A DNA stretch of 64,000 nucleotides from positions 1 to 64,000 of the forward strand of contig NZ_FRAH01000007.1 of the NCBI RefSeq assembly GCF_900142265.1, read 5' to 3'. A model generated the notes under the pieces. It ran no database searches. It worked only from the letters and a program-made list of their open reading frames with translations, and was not told where the DNA came from. The DNA comes from Anaerotignum lactatifermentans DSM 14214 (lineage in GTDB: Bacteria > Bacillota > Clostridia > Lachnospirales > Anaerotignaceae). Shown here piece after piece: positions 8,752-18,302 of this stretch (positions are counted from its first letter, which is position 1; each line of letters starts with the position of its first letter). A program made the position numbers and the translations under genes.

Positions 8752-10842
8752 ATGGCATTTAGACTTGTGATTGCAGAAAAGCCGAGCGTGGCGCAGACTA
8801 TCGCCGCCGCGCTTGGCATTAAGGGGAAACAGGACGGGTATATCGAGGGCGGCGGCTACCTCATTTCATGGTGCGTCGGGCATTTGGTACAGCTTGCGGA
8901 AGCTGCCGCCTACGGGGAGCAATATAAAAAATGGAGTTTTGACAGCTTACCCATTCTGCCGGAGGAATGGCAGTACGCCGTTGACCCGGACAAGGGGAAG
9001 CAATTCAAAACCATTAAAGAGCTTATGCACCGCGCCGACGTTTCCGAAGTGGTAAATGCGTGTGACGCGGGGCGCGAGGGTGAATTGATTTTCCGCTTTG
9101 TCTACGAAGTGGCGGGCTGCAAGAAGCCCATGCGCCGCTTGTGGATTTCTTCAATGGAGGACGGGGCGATTAAGGCGGGCTTTGCTTCCCTCAAAGACGG
9201 GCGGGACTATGGCGCGCTCTTTGCGTCCGCCCTCTGCCGCGCAAAGGCTGACTGGCTTATCGGCATTAACGCCACCCGGCTTTTCTCCTGCCTGTATGGA
9301 AAGACCTTGAACGTGGGGCGCGTCCAGACCCCGACCTTAAAAATGCTCACCGACCGGGACGCGGCTATCTCCCATTTCCAGAAAGAAAAATATTATCATG
9401 TTCGCCTTGATTTATCCGGCGCGGACGCGGCAAGCGAAAGGATTTCGGACAAGGCAGAAGCCGACGCGCTGAAAGGGGCTTGCGAAGCGGGAAAGGCGGT
9501 ATGCGTTTCCCTTACCAGAGAGAAGAAAACCGCAGCCCCGCCAAAGCTCTTTGACCTTACCTCTTTGCAGCGGGAAACGAACCGCATTTTCGGTTACACC
9601 GCAAAGCAGACCCTTGACCTTGCACAATCCCTTTATGAAAAGCGGCTCCTTACTTATCCGAGGACGGACAGCAGCTTTCTTACTGACGACATGGGCGGCA
9701 CCGCAGCGGACATTATCGCGCTGCTTTGCGAAAAGCTCCCCTTTATGGCGGGCGCGGACTTCACGCCGGAGATTGCAAAGGTATTAGACAGCAAGAAAGT
9801 ATCAGACCACCACGCAATCATTCCCACTATGGAGCTTGCAAAGGCTGACCCGGACGCGCTGCCGGAAAGCGAGAAGAATATCCTTACCCTTGCGGGGGCG
9901 CGTCTGCTTTTTGCCACCGCCGAGCCGCATATTTATGAAGCGGTTACGGCGGTTTTCTCATGCGCCGGGACAGACTTCACCGCAAGGGGAAAGACCGTAC
10001 TTGCGGAGGGTTGGAAAGAGCTTGAACGCAGATACCGGGCGACGCTGAAAGATAAGCCCGAAGCAGAGGACGGGGAAAATGAGGGCGTGACGCTGCCGGA
10101 GCTTTCCGAGGGACAGAACTTTCCTAACCCCGCCGCAAAAGTAACGGAGCATACCACAACGCCGCCGAAGCCCCACAGCGAAGCGTCGCTTCTCTCTGCT
10201 ATGGAGCGAGCCGGGAACGGGGACACCGACCCGGACGCGGAACGCCGGGGGCTTGGCACTCCCGCCACCCGCGCCGCCGTCATTGAAAAACTGGTAAAGG
10301 GCGGCTTTGCAGAGCGCAAGGGGAAGCAGCTTATCCCCACGCAGAACGGAGCCGCCCTTATATCAGTCTTGCCGGATATGCTCACTTCCCCGCAGCTTAC
10401 CGCAGAATGGGAAAACAATCTGACGCAGATAGCAAAGGGAGCCGCAGACCCCGGCGAATTTCTGTCCGGCATTGAAGCTATGGCGCGGGAGCTTGTGCAG
10501 ACACACGCCGCAGCACTGGACGGGAAAAAGGATTTGTTCCGGGAGGAAAAGCCCTCTGTCGGCAAATGCCCCCGTTGCGGTTCCCCCGTCCATGAGGGGA
10601 AGAAAAACTATTATTGCAGCAACAAAGAATGTGCCTTTGTCATGTGGAAGAATGACCGCTTTTTCGAGGAACGCAAGACCGCTTTTTCCGCGAAGATTGC
10701 CGCCGCGCTCCTTAAATCCGGCAAAGTGAATGTGAAGAAGCTCTATTCCCCGAAAACAGGCAAGACCTATGACGGAACTATCGTTCTGGCTGACACTGGC
10801 GGGAAATACGTCAACTACCGTATCGAAGTACAGAAGAACTAA
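8752..10842 (+). CDS. topB: DNA topoisomerase III (type IA)
   Basis: A 696-residue protein. It opens with the Toprim motif LVIAEKPSVAQTIAAAL, and the second acidic Toprim motif is in NACDAGREGELIFR (about residue 106). The active-site tyrosine is in LLTYPRTDSSFLT (about residue 302). A zinc-ribbon-like end with CPRCGSPV and YYCSNKECAFVMW closes the protein. Type IA enzymes cut and pass single strands, and the ICE-borne form is thought to resolve DNA during replication and transfer. An AAAGGAGG ribosome site lies upstream of the ATG. The gene ends the block that started with virB6. Confidence 0.95.
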   Translation: MAFRLVIAEKPSVAQTIAAALGIKGKQDGYIEGGGYLISWCVGHLVQLAEAAAYGEQYKKWSFDSLPILPEEWQYAVDPDKGKQFKTIKELMHRADVSEVVNACDAGREGELIFRFVYEVAGCKKPMRRLWISSMEDGAIKAGFASLKDGRDYGALFASALCRAKADWLIGINATRLFSCLYGKTLNVGRVQTPTLKMLTDRDAAISHFQKEKYYHVRLDLSGADAASERISDKAEADALKGACEAGKAVCVSLTREKKTAAPPKLFDLTSLQRETNRIFGYTAKQTLDLAQSLYEKRLLTYPRTDSSFLTDDMGGTAADIIALLCEKLPFMAGADFTPEIAKVLDSKKVSDHHAIIPTMELAKADPDALPESEKNILTLAGARLLFATAEPHIYEAVTAVFSCAGTDFTARGKTVLAEGWKELERRYRATLKDKPEAEDGENEGVTLPELSEGQNFPNPAAKVTEHTTTPPKPHSEASLLSAMERAGNGDTDPDAERRGLGTPATRAAVIEKLVKGGFAERKGKQLIPTQNGAALISVLPDMLTSPQLTAEWENNLTQIAKGAADPGEFLSGIEAMARELVQTHAAALDGKKDLFREEKPSVGKCPRCGSPVHEGKKNYYCSNKECAFVMWKNDRFFEERKTAFSAKIAAALLKSGKVNVKKLYSPKTGKTYDGTIVLADTGGKYVNYRIEVQKN

Positions 10843-10851
10843 AAACTTGAA

Positions 10852-10950
10852 TAGCAAGCATAGGAAGCGGGTACCCACTTCCGTAAATCCCTGTCCTGCC
10901 GCTGACGCGCCGGACGGGGATTTTGCTTGTTGGGAAGTTTCCCAAACCCT
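10852..10950 (+). repeat. Copy 1 of an inverted leader/oriT-like repeat
   Basis: Bases 10852-10884 and 10923-10950 match, in reverse complement, 18369-18400 and 18303-18330 respectively. The first block differs by one inserted C and the second by one base. This copy lies upstream of the antirestriction gene and the other lies upstream of mobC. The middle part, with GACGCGCCG, is partly conserved. It is either an origin of transfer or a shared promoter/operator. Confidence 0.7.
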
Positions 10951-11054
10951 CTAAAAAAATGAAAAAATTGTTGGTATAACGCACAGCCCACCGTAGTACG
11001 GGGCGAACCCCAAAAGCGCGGCGGTGCGCCGCCATTTCAGAAAGGAGCGAATGA

Positions 11055-14000
11055 ATGGAAAAGAAAAAAGGTTACTCCATGTTTGAGCGTGACAAGTTAG
11101 ACCCGGCTGACAGTATGCGGATAGAGCGAAATATTTATTTTGAGGAACAGACCGCTGACCTTTCCGGGCTTACCGCCCTGCCCTTAGAACAGTTACAGGC
11201 ATTGCGGGAAGAATACGCGGCGGCTGAACAGGCAGCTTTTGAAGCCTTGCAAGAACAGGCGGCGGCATGGGACGAACAGGCGGGAAAGACCCTTGCCATT
11301 GACAAAGCCATTGAGTATGTGAGGACACCCGAAGCTACGCATACCGCGAACCAGTGGGAAGCTACGGACTACGGGAAGCACATCAGCAACCGCGTCTACC
11401 AAATGCGCTACCACATATCCGAGAATACCCGGTATGACAGGGAAAAAGAGAAATCCATTCCCTATTCGTGGACGCTTTCATGGAGTATTTACACCAACAG
11501 CCCCCACAATTACGGACAGGCAAAAATCGCCGGACAGGAAAGGAAAGTCTTTGCAGACAAGGCAGCTATGGAAAAATATCTGAATGGGCGTATCAAAGCC
11601 TATCAGCATTTATTCACCGAGGTATCGCCGCCTATCCCGCCAGAGTATGCAGAGCATTTCAAAGTAAACGGGCAGCTTTTACCGGGCTATGCTATCGAGG
11701 GCGAGGAACGGGCGCAGCCTACCGCTGAAAAAGCAGCCCCCACCACAGCAGAGCCGCCACAGGACACCGAACAGAGAAAGGAGCGTGAAACCATAAACGA
11801 GCAGTTTTCAATTCTTATCGACAGCCGCAGCCGCTTTGAAACAGGCAAACCGGGCGGCGTGTGGCTTCCCATGCCGACCACAACAGAGCAGCTTCATGCG
11901 GCTATGGAAAGCGTCGGCATTACCGCAGACAATCCGCAGGATTTTTTCATCAACGGGTATTCTTCTACGGAGGACTGCCCCTTTGACTTGCCGCTTTCCG
12001 TTATCCAAAGCGCAAGCATGGACGAGCTGAATTATTTTGGAAAACTTCTGGAAATGCAGAGTGACGGGGACAAGGATAAATTTGCGGCGGCGGTTACACA
12101 TGGCGAGTATGCCGGAAGCATGAAAGACCTTATCAACCTTGCACAAAACCTTGACTGTTACTGGCTCTATCCCACTGTCCGCAGCGAAGAAGATTACGGT
12201 TATTATCTTATCGACGAACTGGACGAGCTGGAGCTTCCCGAAGAAGCAAAGAAATATTTCAAGTATGAAGAATACGGGCGGGACGCAGTTAGCAAGGATA
12301 AGGGGCAGTTTACCGAACAGGGCTATATCTATAACAATCAGAACACCTTTACCGAATGGTATCGGGGAACGGAAAACGAGATACCCAAAGAATACCGCGT
12401 TATGAGCTTCCCACAGCCGGAACGCGGCGGACAGGACAAGACCTTTATGGACGCAGCCGCCACAGAGCAGACCGCCCGAACCGCCGCAGAGCAGCCACAG
12501 GAGCCGCACCCGGTTATCCCTATCGTGCTGACAGCCGGGAAGCCCGCCGAGAAATTAAAAGAGATTACCGACCGTCTGGAACAGGGCATTACGGAACTCT
12601 TTGACAGCGAGCGTTACAAGGAATATCTGAAAGTCATGTCAAAATTCCATAATTACAGCTTCCGAAACACCGTCCTTATCGCCATGCAGAAGCCGGACGC
12701 TTCCCTTTTGGCGGGCTTTTCCGCTTGGAAGAACAACTTTGAGCGAAATGTGATGAGAGGGCAAAAGGGAATTAAAATCATTGCCCCGTCGCCCTATAAA
12801 ATCAAACAGGAAATGCAGAAAATCGACCCGCACACGCAGAAGCCCATAATCGGCAAGGACGGAAAGCCCGTCACCGAGGAAAAGGAAATCACCATACCCG
12901 CCTACAAGGTGGTATCCGTCTTTGACGTTTCCCAGACCGAGGGAAAGGAACTGCCGGACATTGCCGTTGACGAACTGACAGGCGACGTTGACCGCTATAA
13001 GGACTTTTTCGCAGCCCTTGAAAAGACTTCCCCCGTTCCTATCGCCTTTGAGAATATCGAGGGCGGCTCTCATGGCTACTACCACTTGGAGGACAAGCGC
13101 ATTGCTATCAACGAGGGCATGAGCGAATTACAGACCTTAAAGACCGCCATTCACGAAATCGCCCATGCGAAGCTGCACGACATTGACCTCAACGCGCCAA
13201 AGGACGAGCAACCCCGCGTTGACCGCCGCACCCGCGAAGTCGAAGCGGAAAGCGTCGCCTATACCGTCTGCCAACATTACGGGCTTGACACGTCGGACTA
13301 TTCTTTCGGCTATGTCGCCGGGTGGAGCAGCGGGCGGGAGCTGTCCGAGCTGAAAAGCTCCCTTGAAACGATACGCAGCGCAGCCGCCGAGATTATCAAT
13401 TCCATAGACGCGAATTTTGCGGAGCTGCAAAAGGCACAGGACAAGGAGCAGACCGCCGGACAGGAGCAGCCCACCAGAGAGGGACAAGAAGCCGCGCCAC
13501 AGCCGGAAGCCCCGAAAAAAGCAGATACAGCCGGGAAAGAAAAGCCGGAAGCAGCCCCGAAAGAAGCCTTTACCCCGGAAACGATTTACAGAGTGCGCCG
13601 GAACCCTTACAGCGACAGCCGGGAAAACAGCCACCTCTTGCAAGCCTATGTGACACAGGAGAACGGGCGGGCGAAAATGGGCGACGTGCTTTATACGGGA
13701 ACGCCGGAGAAATGCCGCGAGCTTATGGGGCAGCTCAAAAGCGGCGAGCTGACCGAGGGCGACGTAAAGCAGCTTTACGCAAAGGCACAGGAAACGGCGC
13801 AGACCACCGGACAGGACAAGGACACCTTTTCCATTTACCAGATAAAGGGCGGGGACGAAACAAGGGACTTCCGCTTTGAGCCTTACGACCGCCTGCAGGC
13901 GGCGGGAAATGTGGTTGATAAAGCGAACTATGAGCTTGTCTATTCCGCGCCCCTTGCGCCGGAAACTTCCCTTGAAGATATTTATACCCGCTTCAATATC

Positions 14001-14618
14001 GACCACCCAAAAGATTTTAAGGGACACAGCCTTTCCGTTTCGGACGTGGTAGTGCTTCATCAGAACGGACAGGACACCGCGCATTACGTTGACAGCGTAG
14101 GCTTCCGGCAAGTGCCGGAGTTTTTACAGGAGCAGAAGCAGCTTACCCCGGACGAGCTGACAACGGGCGAAACAATCCAGACACCGAGGGGGACTTTCCA
14201 TGTGACCGCCATGAGCCGGGAGCAGATAGAAGCCGCCGGATATGGCTTTCACCACCAGTCGGACGACGGAAAGTATCTGATTATGGGGAACGGGACGCGG
14301 GCGTTTGCTGTTGCCGCAGAGCAGCCGGAAAAGGCAAACCCCTTGAAGCATATCGAGGACACCGTAGAGCAGAACGACAACAACTTTGACGGTATCATCA
14401 ACAACACCCCTACCGTTGACGAACTGGAAGCAAAGGTTAAGGCGGGAGAAACAATTTCCCTTGTTGACCTGGCTAACGCGGTCAAAGCCGACAAAGAGCG
14501 CGGCAAGGAAGCGAAGCCGGAAAAGAAGCCCTCTATCCGGGCGCAGCTTAGGGCTGACAAGGAAAAGGCGCAGAAGAAAAACGCAAAGCAGAAATTACAG
14601 GATTTGGAAAGGAGCTGA
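11055..14618 (+). CDS. Large antirestriction fusion: ArdA-like, ArdC/zincin-like, YodL and DUF4316 regions
   Basis: A 1187-residue protein that stacks several defence-evasion modules. Residues about 1-235 are of unknown type. Residues 245-455 resemble ArdA (GGVWLPMPTTTEQLHAAM, LINLAQNLDCYWLYP). Residues 490-790 resemble ArdC, with an N-terminal single-strand-binding part (SFRNTVLIAMQKP) and a metallopeptidase motif HEIAHAKLH at about 699. Residues 924-1022 look like YodL (FSIYQIKGGDETRDFRFEPY). The end, from about 1094, looks like DUF4316. ArdA and ArdC inhibit type I restriction in other systems, and protection of incoming ICE DNA is the inferred role. An AAAGGAGCG ribosome site precedes the ATG. 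Confidence 0.85.
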   Translation: MEKKKGYSMFERDKLDPADSMRIERNIYFEEQTADLSGLTALPLEQLQALREEYAAAEQAAFEALQEQAAAWDEQAGKTLAIDKAIEYVRTPEATHTANQWEATDYGKHISNRVYQMRYHISENTRYDREKEKSIPYSWTLSWSIYTNSPHNYGQAKIAGQERKVFADKAAMEKYLNGRIKAYQHLFTEVSPPIPPEYAEHFKVNGQLLPGYAIEGEERAQPTAEKAAPTTAEPPQDTEQRKERETINEQFSILIDSRSRFETGKPGGVWLPMPTTTEQLHAAMESVGITADNPQDFFINGYSSTEDCPFDLPLSVIQSASMDELNYFGKLLEMQSDGDKDKFAAAVTHGEYAGSMKDLINLAQNLDCYWLYPTVRSEEDYGYYLIDELDELELPEEAKKYFKYEEYGRDAVSKDKGQFTEQGYIYNNQNTFTEWYRGTENEIPKEYRVMSFPQPERGGQDKTFMDAAATEQTARTAAEQPQEPHPVIPIVLTAGKPAEKLKEITDRLEQGITELFDSERYKEYLKVMSKFHNYSFRNTVLIAMQKPDASLLAGFSAWKNNFERNVMRGQKGIKIIAPSPYKIKQEMQKIDPHTQKPIIGKDGKPVTEEKEITIPAYKVVSVFDVSQTEGKELPDIAVDELTGDVDRYKDFFAALEKTSPVPIAFENIEGGSHGYYHLEDKRIAINEGMSELQTLKTAIHEIAHAKLHDIDLNAPKDEQPRVDRRTREVEAESVAYTVCQHYGLDTSDYSFGYVAGWSSGRELSELKSSLETIRSAAAEIINSIDANFAELQKAQDKEQTAGQEQPTREGQEAAPQPEAPKKADTAGKEKPEAAPKEAFTPETIYRVRRNPYSDSRENSHLLQAYVTQENGRAKMGDVLYTGTPEKCRELMGQLKSGELTEGDVKQLYAKAQETAQTTGQDKDTFSIYQIKGGDETRDFRFEPYDRLQAAGNVVDKANYELVYSAPLAPETSLEDIYTRFNIDHPKDFKGHSLSVSDVVVLHQNGQDTAHYVDSVGFRQVPEFLQEQKQLTPDELTTGETIQTPRGTFHVTAMSREQIEAAGYGFHHQSDDGKYLIMGNGTRAFAVAAEQPEKANPLKHIEDTVEQNDNNFDGIINNTPTVDELEAKVKAGETISLVDLANAVKADKERGKEAKPEKKPSIRAQLRADKEKAQKKNAKQKLQDLERS

Positions 14619-14621
14619 CCC

Positions 14622-15575
14622 ATGCCGAAACAGAGTAAATTTGAGAACGTGGATTTGTTCGCTTCCCTCAATGCGGTTATGAAGCAGAACACAGGCTTTT
14701 ACCAGAGCGACTTGGAGATTGACAAGGAGATTATCGCAAAGGCGGCGGCAAGCCCCCGCAAGGAGGACAAGACCCTTTTGTGGTTCTGCCGCCCGTCCGG
14801 GACGCATTGCTTCCGGGAGCGCGACGTTTTCCTCAAAGACACCGCGCCCCACAACACATGGCGTTTCTACATGGAGCAGACGAGCGACCGCGTCCTTGCC
14901 TATGCAATCGAGCTAACGGGGACGGAGCGCGGGAAAATCAAGGGCAATCTGTACGAACTGGACTACGCTAAACATTATGAGCGCGTCAAGGAAAAGGAGC
15001 TGCCCGCCGATACGGTGAAGCTGATTTATGAGCATGGGGAACGGGAGATACCCGCCGGACAGTTTTTCAACGGCAATCCCGATTATGAGCTTGGAAAGTT
15101 TGAACGCTTTGAAGCCGTACCCAACGACCCGGACGCGCTGCAATCGCTCTTACAGGAAGAACGGCGCAGCCGGGAGCAGCTTCCGCCGGGGGATTTCAAG
15201 GCGCATATCGCCGCATTGCGGGACGGGCTGATTGAAACGGAAGCGCGGCGCATTGTACGGGAAATGAAGCGGCACGACACGCCGAACAGCCCCAACAAGA
15301 CCCATTTCATGGTAGAGCTTTCCCCGGCGTTCATGCAGCTTGCAGCCACAAAGGACACTGACCGCCTTTTCTCCATGCTGCCCTACAAGACCCTTGCCTT
15401 TTCCAAAATCGAGGGCAGACATGGGACGTATGCGCTGATTGACAAGGGGGAGAACCGGGACAGGAAGATAAGGAAGCCCCGCCCCTCTATCCGGGCGCAG
15501 CTTAAAGCAGACAAGGCAAAGACCGCCCCGAAAAAGGCGGCGGCAAAAACAAAAAATCACGATATGGAGGTATGA
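14622..15575 (+). CDS. Conserved Tn1549-type ICE protein of unknown function
   Basis: A 317-residue soluble protein that starts 4 bases after the antirestriction gene. The first 180 residues look globular (WFCRPSGTHCFRERDVFL..NTWRFYMEQ). The C-terminal tail RPSIRAQLKADKAKTAPKK closely resembles KPSIRAQLRADKEKAQKKN at the end of the preceding protein. It ends in KNHDMEV, like the DMEL/NMEL/GIEL ends of other proteins in this window. I do not recognise a functional domain. Its place between the antirestriction protein and TTRAP suggests a helper in establishment or transfer. Confidence 0.72.
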   Translation: MPKQSKFENVDLFASLNAVMKQNTGFYQSDLEIDKEIIAKAAASPRKEDKTLLWFCRPSGTHCFRERDVFLKDTAPHNTWRFYMEQTSDRVLAYAIELTGTERGKIKGNLYELDYAKHYERVKEKELPADTVKLIYEHGEREIPAGQFFNGNPDYELGKFERFEAVPNDPDALQSLLQEERRSREQLPPGDFKAHIAALRDGLIETEARRIVREMKRHDTPNSPNKTHFMVELSPAFMQLAATKDTDRLFSMLPYKTLAFSKIEGRHGTYALIDKGENRDRKIRKPRPSIRAQLKADKAKTAPKKAAAKTKNHDMEV

Positions 15576-15577
15576 GC

Positions 15578-15784
15578 ATGATTAGACTGACTGTTGAAGA
15601 AACAAACCTTTTGAGCATTTACAACGAGGGCGGCAAGCGGGCTTTGATTGAGAATGTCAACGCCGCGCTGCCCTACATGGACGCGGATATGCGGGAGCTT
15701 GCAAAGCGCACCCTTTCCAAAGTGGACGCTTTGACCGAAGCGGAATTTGCAGAGCTTCCCATTTACGCCGCTGATGAAGTATGA
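15578..15784 (+). CDS. Transposon-transfer assisting protein (TTRAP family)
   Basis: A 68-residue protein, MIRLTVEETNLLSIYN and on, matching the TTRAP family (PF14203) found in conjugative transposons. Family function is only suggested by name. I use the ATG at 15578 because GGAGG lies 8 bases upstream; the ATG at 15572 would be only 2 bases from it. The end overlaps the next gene by an ATGA, so the two are probably co-translated. Confidence 0.82.
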   Translation: MIRLTVEETNLLSIYNEGGKRALIENVNAALPYMDADMRELAKRTLSKVDALTEAEFAELPIYAADEV

Positions 15785-16146
15785 ACGGGGTTAAGCGGCT
15801 GACGCCGCCCCAGAGCCGGAAAGTCAACGCCCTTGTGCGCCGGACGTGCTGCAATTATGATAACGGGAACTGTATCTTACTGGACGACGGGGACGAGTGC
15901 GTTTGTCCGCAGCTCATTTCCTATTCGCTTCTCTGCAAGTGGTTCCGGGCTGCGGTGCTTCCCGCCGACAGGCTACTCTATGCGGAGCTTTACCAGACAG
16001 GGGACAAGAAGAAGTGTACCGAGTGCGGCGCGTTCTTTGCGTCAACCTCTAACAGTGTCAAATACTGCCCCGTCTGCCGGAAGCGTATCACCCGCAGACA
16101 AGCTGCCGAGCGCATGAGGAAAAGACGCACCCCTGTTACGCAGTAG
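15781..16146 (+). CDS. Cysteine-rich VLP domain protein
   Basis: A 121-residue protein with two cysteine clusters. The first is CCNYDNGNCILLDDGDECVC (about residues 21-40). The second is a zinc ribbon, CTECGAFF..KYCPVCRKR (about residues 79-101), followed by a basic tail. This is the layout of the Cys_rich_VLP family (PF14194) of conjugative elements. A metal-bound nucleic-acid-binding role is likely but unproven. Its last codons and stop are part of the 12-base end of the repeat at 16135-16246, so that repeat is partly coding. Confidence 0.82.
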   Translation: MNGVKRLTPPQSRKVNALVRRTCCNYDNGNCILLDDGDECVCPQLISYSLLCKWFRAAVLPADRLLYAELYQTGDKKKCTECGAFFASTSNSVKYCPVCRKRITRRQAAERMRKRRTPVTQ

Positions 16147-16246
16147 GTGCGGAAAATCCCTTGATTTACAGGGCTTTCCGGGCGTGAAAATCGGATAGGC
16201 GATACTTTATACCTTTACCCCCGAAAATGGCGTTCTACTGCGTAAC
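16135..16246. repeat. 112-bp conserved element bounded by GTTACGCAGTAG inverted repeats (copy in ICE-A)
   Basis: GTTACGCAGTAG at 16135-16146 is the exact inverse of CTACTGCGTAAC at 16235-16246. The reverse complement of 46111-46222 in ICE-B is also exactly 112 bp, has nearly the same ends and keeps inner blocks such as CCTTGATTTAC and TACCTTT. Function is unknown. A binding site for an ICE replication, partition or recombination protein is possible. Confidence 0.75.
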
Positions 16247-16273
16247 ATTCACGAAAACAGCACCCATAAAAAG

Positions 16274-16320
16274 ACAGGGCGCGGAAGTCATATACTGGCT
16301 TCCGCGCCCTGTTCTTTTTT
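16274..16320. terminator. Bidirectional terminator between convergent operons
   Basis: A 14-bp perfect stem, ACAGGGCGCGGAAG (16274-16287) with CTTCCGCGCCCTGT (16299-16312), is followed by a T run on the plus strand. On the minus strand it ends the HTH/relaxase genes less cleanly. It separates the plus-strand transfer operon from the minus-strand gene at 16324. Confidence 0.8.
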
Positions 16321-16323
16321 TGC

Positions 16324-16575
16324 CTATCTGACATTTCCCTTTTCCATTTCTTCAAGCGGGAACTGCGGGAGGGCTTCTATCAGCTTCTTTGTGATAGACT
16401 GGCGCATATCTTCGTTGATTTCCTGTTTCGTGCTTCCGTCTGGCTGTCTGACCGCTACCGTCGATAGCCTGTCGATTTCGTCCTTGTAGCAATCCACGAC
16501 TTTCTCCACCGCCCATTTCTCCCCGGCAACGGCGGCGCGTATGGTTTCATATTCCGGCATTTTCTGGTTTTCCAT
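16324..16575 (-). CDS. Helix-turn-helix (HTH_16-like) conjugative-element regulator
   Basis: An 83-residue protein, MENQKMPEYETIRAAVAGEKWAVEKVVDCYKDEI and on, that resembles the short helix-turn-helix proteins (HTH_16) paired with Tn916-type sigma-like genes. A second, more typical member is at 21426-21692 in the same ICE. I start at the inner ATG (first base 16575), which has GAGGAG 8-13 bases upstream; a longer reading from 16611 has no such site. It lies downstream of the relaxase on the same strand and may be the last gene of that operon. Confidence 0.7.
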   Translation of the reverse strand: MENQKMPEYETIRAAVAGEKWAVEKVVDCYKDEIDRLSTVAVRQPDGSTKQEINEDMRQSITKKLIEALPQFPLEEMEKGNVR

Positions 16576-16638
16576 GCTCAACGCTCCTCTGCTTTTTGAT
16601 AGCCCTATCATAGCACAGCGGCGGGGATTTTGCTATCC

Positions 16639-17985
16639 TTATCCGCGTTCTGTTTCCTTTTCCCGTTCCGGCTGTCTGTCTGCCTGTAAAATGCTGTCAA
16701 TGTTCTGCTTGATAATATCATATTCCCGGACTTTCTTTTTCAATTTTCCATAGTCGGCGTAAAGGGCTTCTTTCTGCGCTTGGAGGGCTTCATACTCCGA
16801 TTGCAGCGCGGCGAGGTTCGGGAGCTTCGCAATGCCCGCCGCTTTCAGTGACCTTACGGCGGCTTCATGGAGGATAATTGCCTGTTCCTGTCCGGCGCGG
16901 TACTTCTCCCTGTTCCTTGCCTTGCGGTATGCGTCATAGACAGGCTTTGTCTTTTGATAGGTGGAAACATTCTTGATAAGCACCGCCATTTCCGCAAGCC
17001 GCTTTTCGGCGTTCTTCAATGCGTCTGCCGCCTGTCCGCTTTCCGCTGCCATTTCCTCAATCCGGCTGACTAAATCCGCGTACTGCTCAATCTTATGTTC
17101 CGTCAAGAAATTCATTGTTTTAGCTGCCTGTTTCAGATTGTGGATTTTCGCCCACTGTTCATAGCCCTTACTCTGCGCTGCCTTGATACTGTTCTCAATG
17201 TCGATAAGCAGCGACACGCCGCGCTGCTCTCTGGGAGCTTTCGCCACCTTTGTCCGTCTGCCCGCTATCCGTTCCCTTACGGCTTCCTCTGTATAGTCTG
17301 CGCCGAGGGTTTTAAGGCGGGTGAAGCGTTCCTGTCCGGGGGCGCGGCATGATACATATTTCCCCGGCTTTATCTCATAGCCCGCCGCCTGTAACCGCGT
17401 TAGCAATTCCTCAAAACTGGAAACTTGGGGGATAAGCGCGTCAACAGTGGTTTTCAGCTTGCCTTTCCAACTTGTACCCGTCTTTTCTGCCTGGTACTCC
17501 GCATAGCTCTTTCCCTTGCTGCCCTTGCCGGGGACGACAACGGACAAGCCATTTTCCCGGCACAGCTTGTCGCTCATGTTCCGTATGCCGTAATAGCTCC
17601 TTTTGTTGGAATTGTATTTATGGTGGTCTACAAAGTTCACCGCGCAAAAAATGATATGGTTATGGACGTGTCCTTTGTCAATGTGCGTCGTGAGTACATA
17701 CTCATGCTGCCCCTTTGTTACCGCGTCGGCAAGCTGCTTTCCGATTTCATGGGCTTTCTGATAATCGACTTCCCCCGGCTCAAAGGACTGTATCAGATGA
17801 AAGGCTAAATTGTTCCCCTTTTGGAGTGCTTGCGACAGGGTATATTCAAACTCAATATCTGCCGTTTCATAGGAGCAACCGAAAGAGGACACAAGCATTT
17901 TCCCGTCCGTCTTGTCCGGGTTTTCGATATAGTCAAGGGCTTTGCTTAGAGTGCTTTTAATAGGCTTAATCTTTGTAACCGCCAT
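16639..17985 (-). CDS. Relaxase / mobilisation nuclease (MOBP-like)
   Basis: A 448-residue protein. Its N-terminus, AVTKIKPIKSTLSKALDYIENPDK, carries the probable catalytic tyrosine (Y18). The metal-binding triad is in HIDKGHVHNHIIFCAVN (about residue 108). The C-terminal half is a long coiled coil. By family, the enzyme nicks oriT and leads the strand through the VirB/VirD4 channel. mobC overlaps its start by 40 bases, so the two are made together. It is on the strand opposite to the transfer genes of ICE-A. Confidence 0.92.
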   Translation of the reverse strand: MAVTKIKPIKSTLSKALDYIENPDKTDGKMLVSSFGCSYETADIEFEYTLSQALQKGNNLAFHLIQSFEPGEVDYQKAHEIGKQLADAVTKGQHEYVLTTHIDKGHVHNHIIFCAVNFVDHHKYNSNKRSYYGIRNMSDKLCRENGLSVVVPGKGSKGKSYAEYQAEKTGTSWKGKLKTTVDALIPQVSSFEELLTRLQAAGYEIKPGKYVSCRAPGQERFTRLKTLGADYTEEAVRERIAGRRTKVAKAPREQRGVSLLIDIENSIKAAQSKGYEQWAKIHNLKQAAKTMNFLTEHKIEQYADLVSRIEEMAAESGQAADALKNAEKRLAEMAVLIKNVSTYQKTKPVYDAYRKARNREKYRAGQEQAIILHEAAVRSLKAAGIAKLPNLAALQSEYEALQAQKEALYADYGKLKKKVREYDIIKQNIDSILQADRQPEREKETERG

Positions 17986-18275
17986 ATCTCCGCAAGCACC
18001 CCCTTTATTTCCTCTATGTCCTCTTGGTATGCGTTCCCCGTCGCGTTTACGCGGCGTGCTATCTGGTTGACGTTGACACCGATTTTCTGTATCTCTGCGG
18101 TCATAGCCTTTATATCGGCGTGGTCTATCTGAATGATATACCCGTCAATGGCAATCTTCCGCAGATACGCCGCCATGTTCCGGGTGGGTACGAGCTTCAT
18201 TTTTTCCAGTATTAAATCCCGTTCCGCTTCCGTCACTCTGAATTTGATTTGCACTGTCCTTTTGCGTCCGTCCAT
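17946..18275 (-). CDS. mobC: MobC-family relaxosome protein
   Basis: A 109-residue basic protein. The N-terminus is ribbon-helix-helix-like (RTVQIKFRVTEAERDLILEKM), and later comes the MobC signature IGVNVNQIARRVNATG. By family it binds near oriT and helps melt DNA for the relaxase. I start at the ATG with first base 18275, where AAAGGAGCG precedes it; a longer reading from 18326 adds 17 unlikely residues. The repeat at 18303-18400 is directly upstream and is a candidate oriT. Confidence 0.88.
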   Translation of the reverse strand: MDGRKRTVQIKFRVTEAERDLILEKMKLVPTRNMAAYLRKIAIDGYIIQIDHADIKAMTAEIQKIGVNVNQIARRVNATGNAYQEDIEEIKGVLAEIWRLQRLSLLKAL

Positions 18276-18302
18276 GTGTTCGCTCCTTTCCTTTCCGTTC
18301 CG

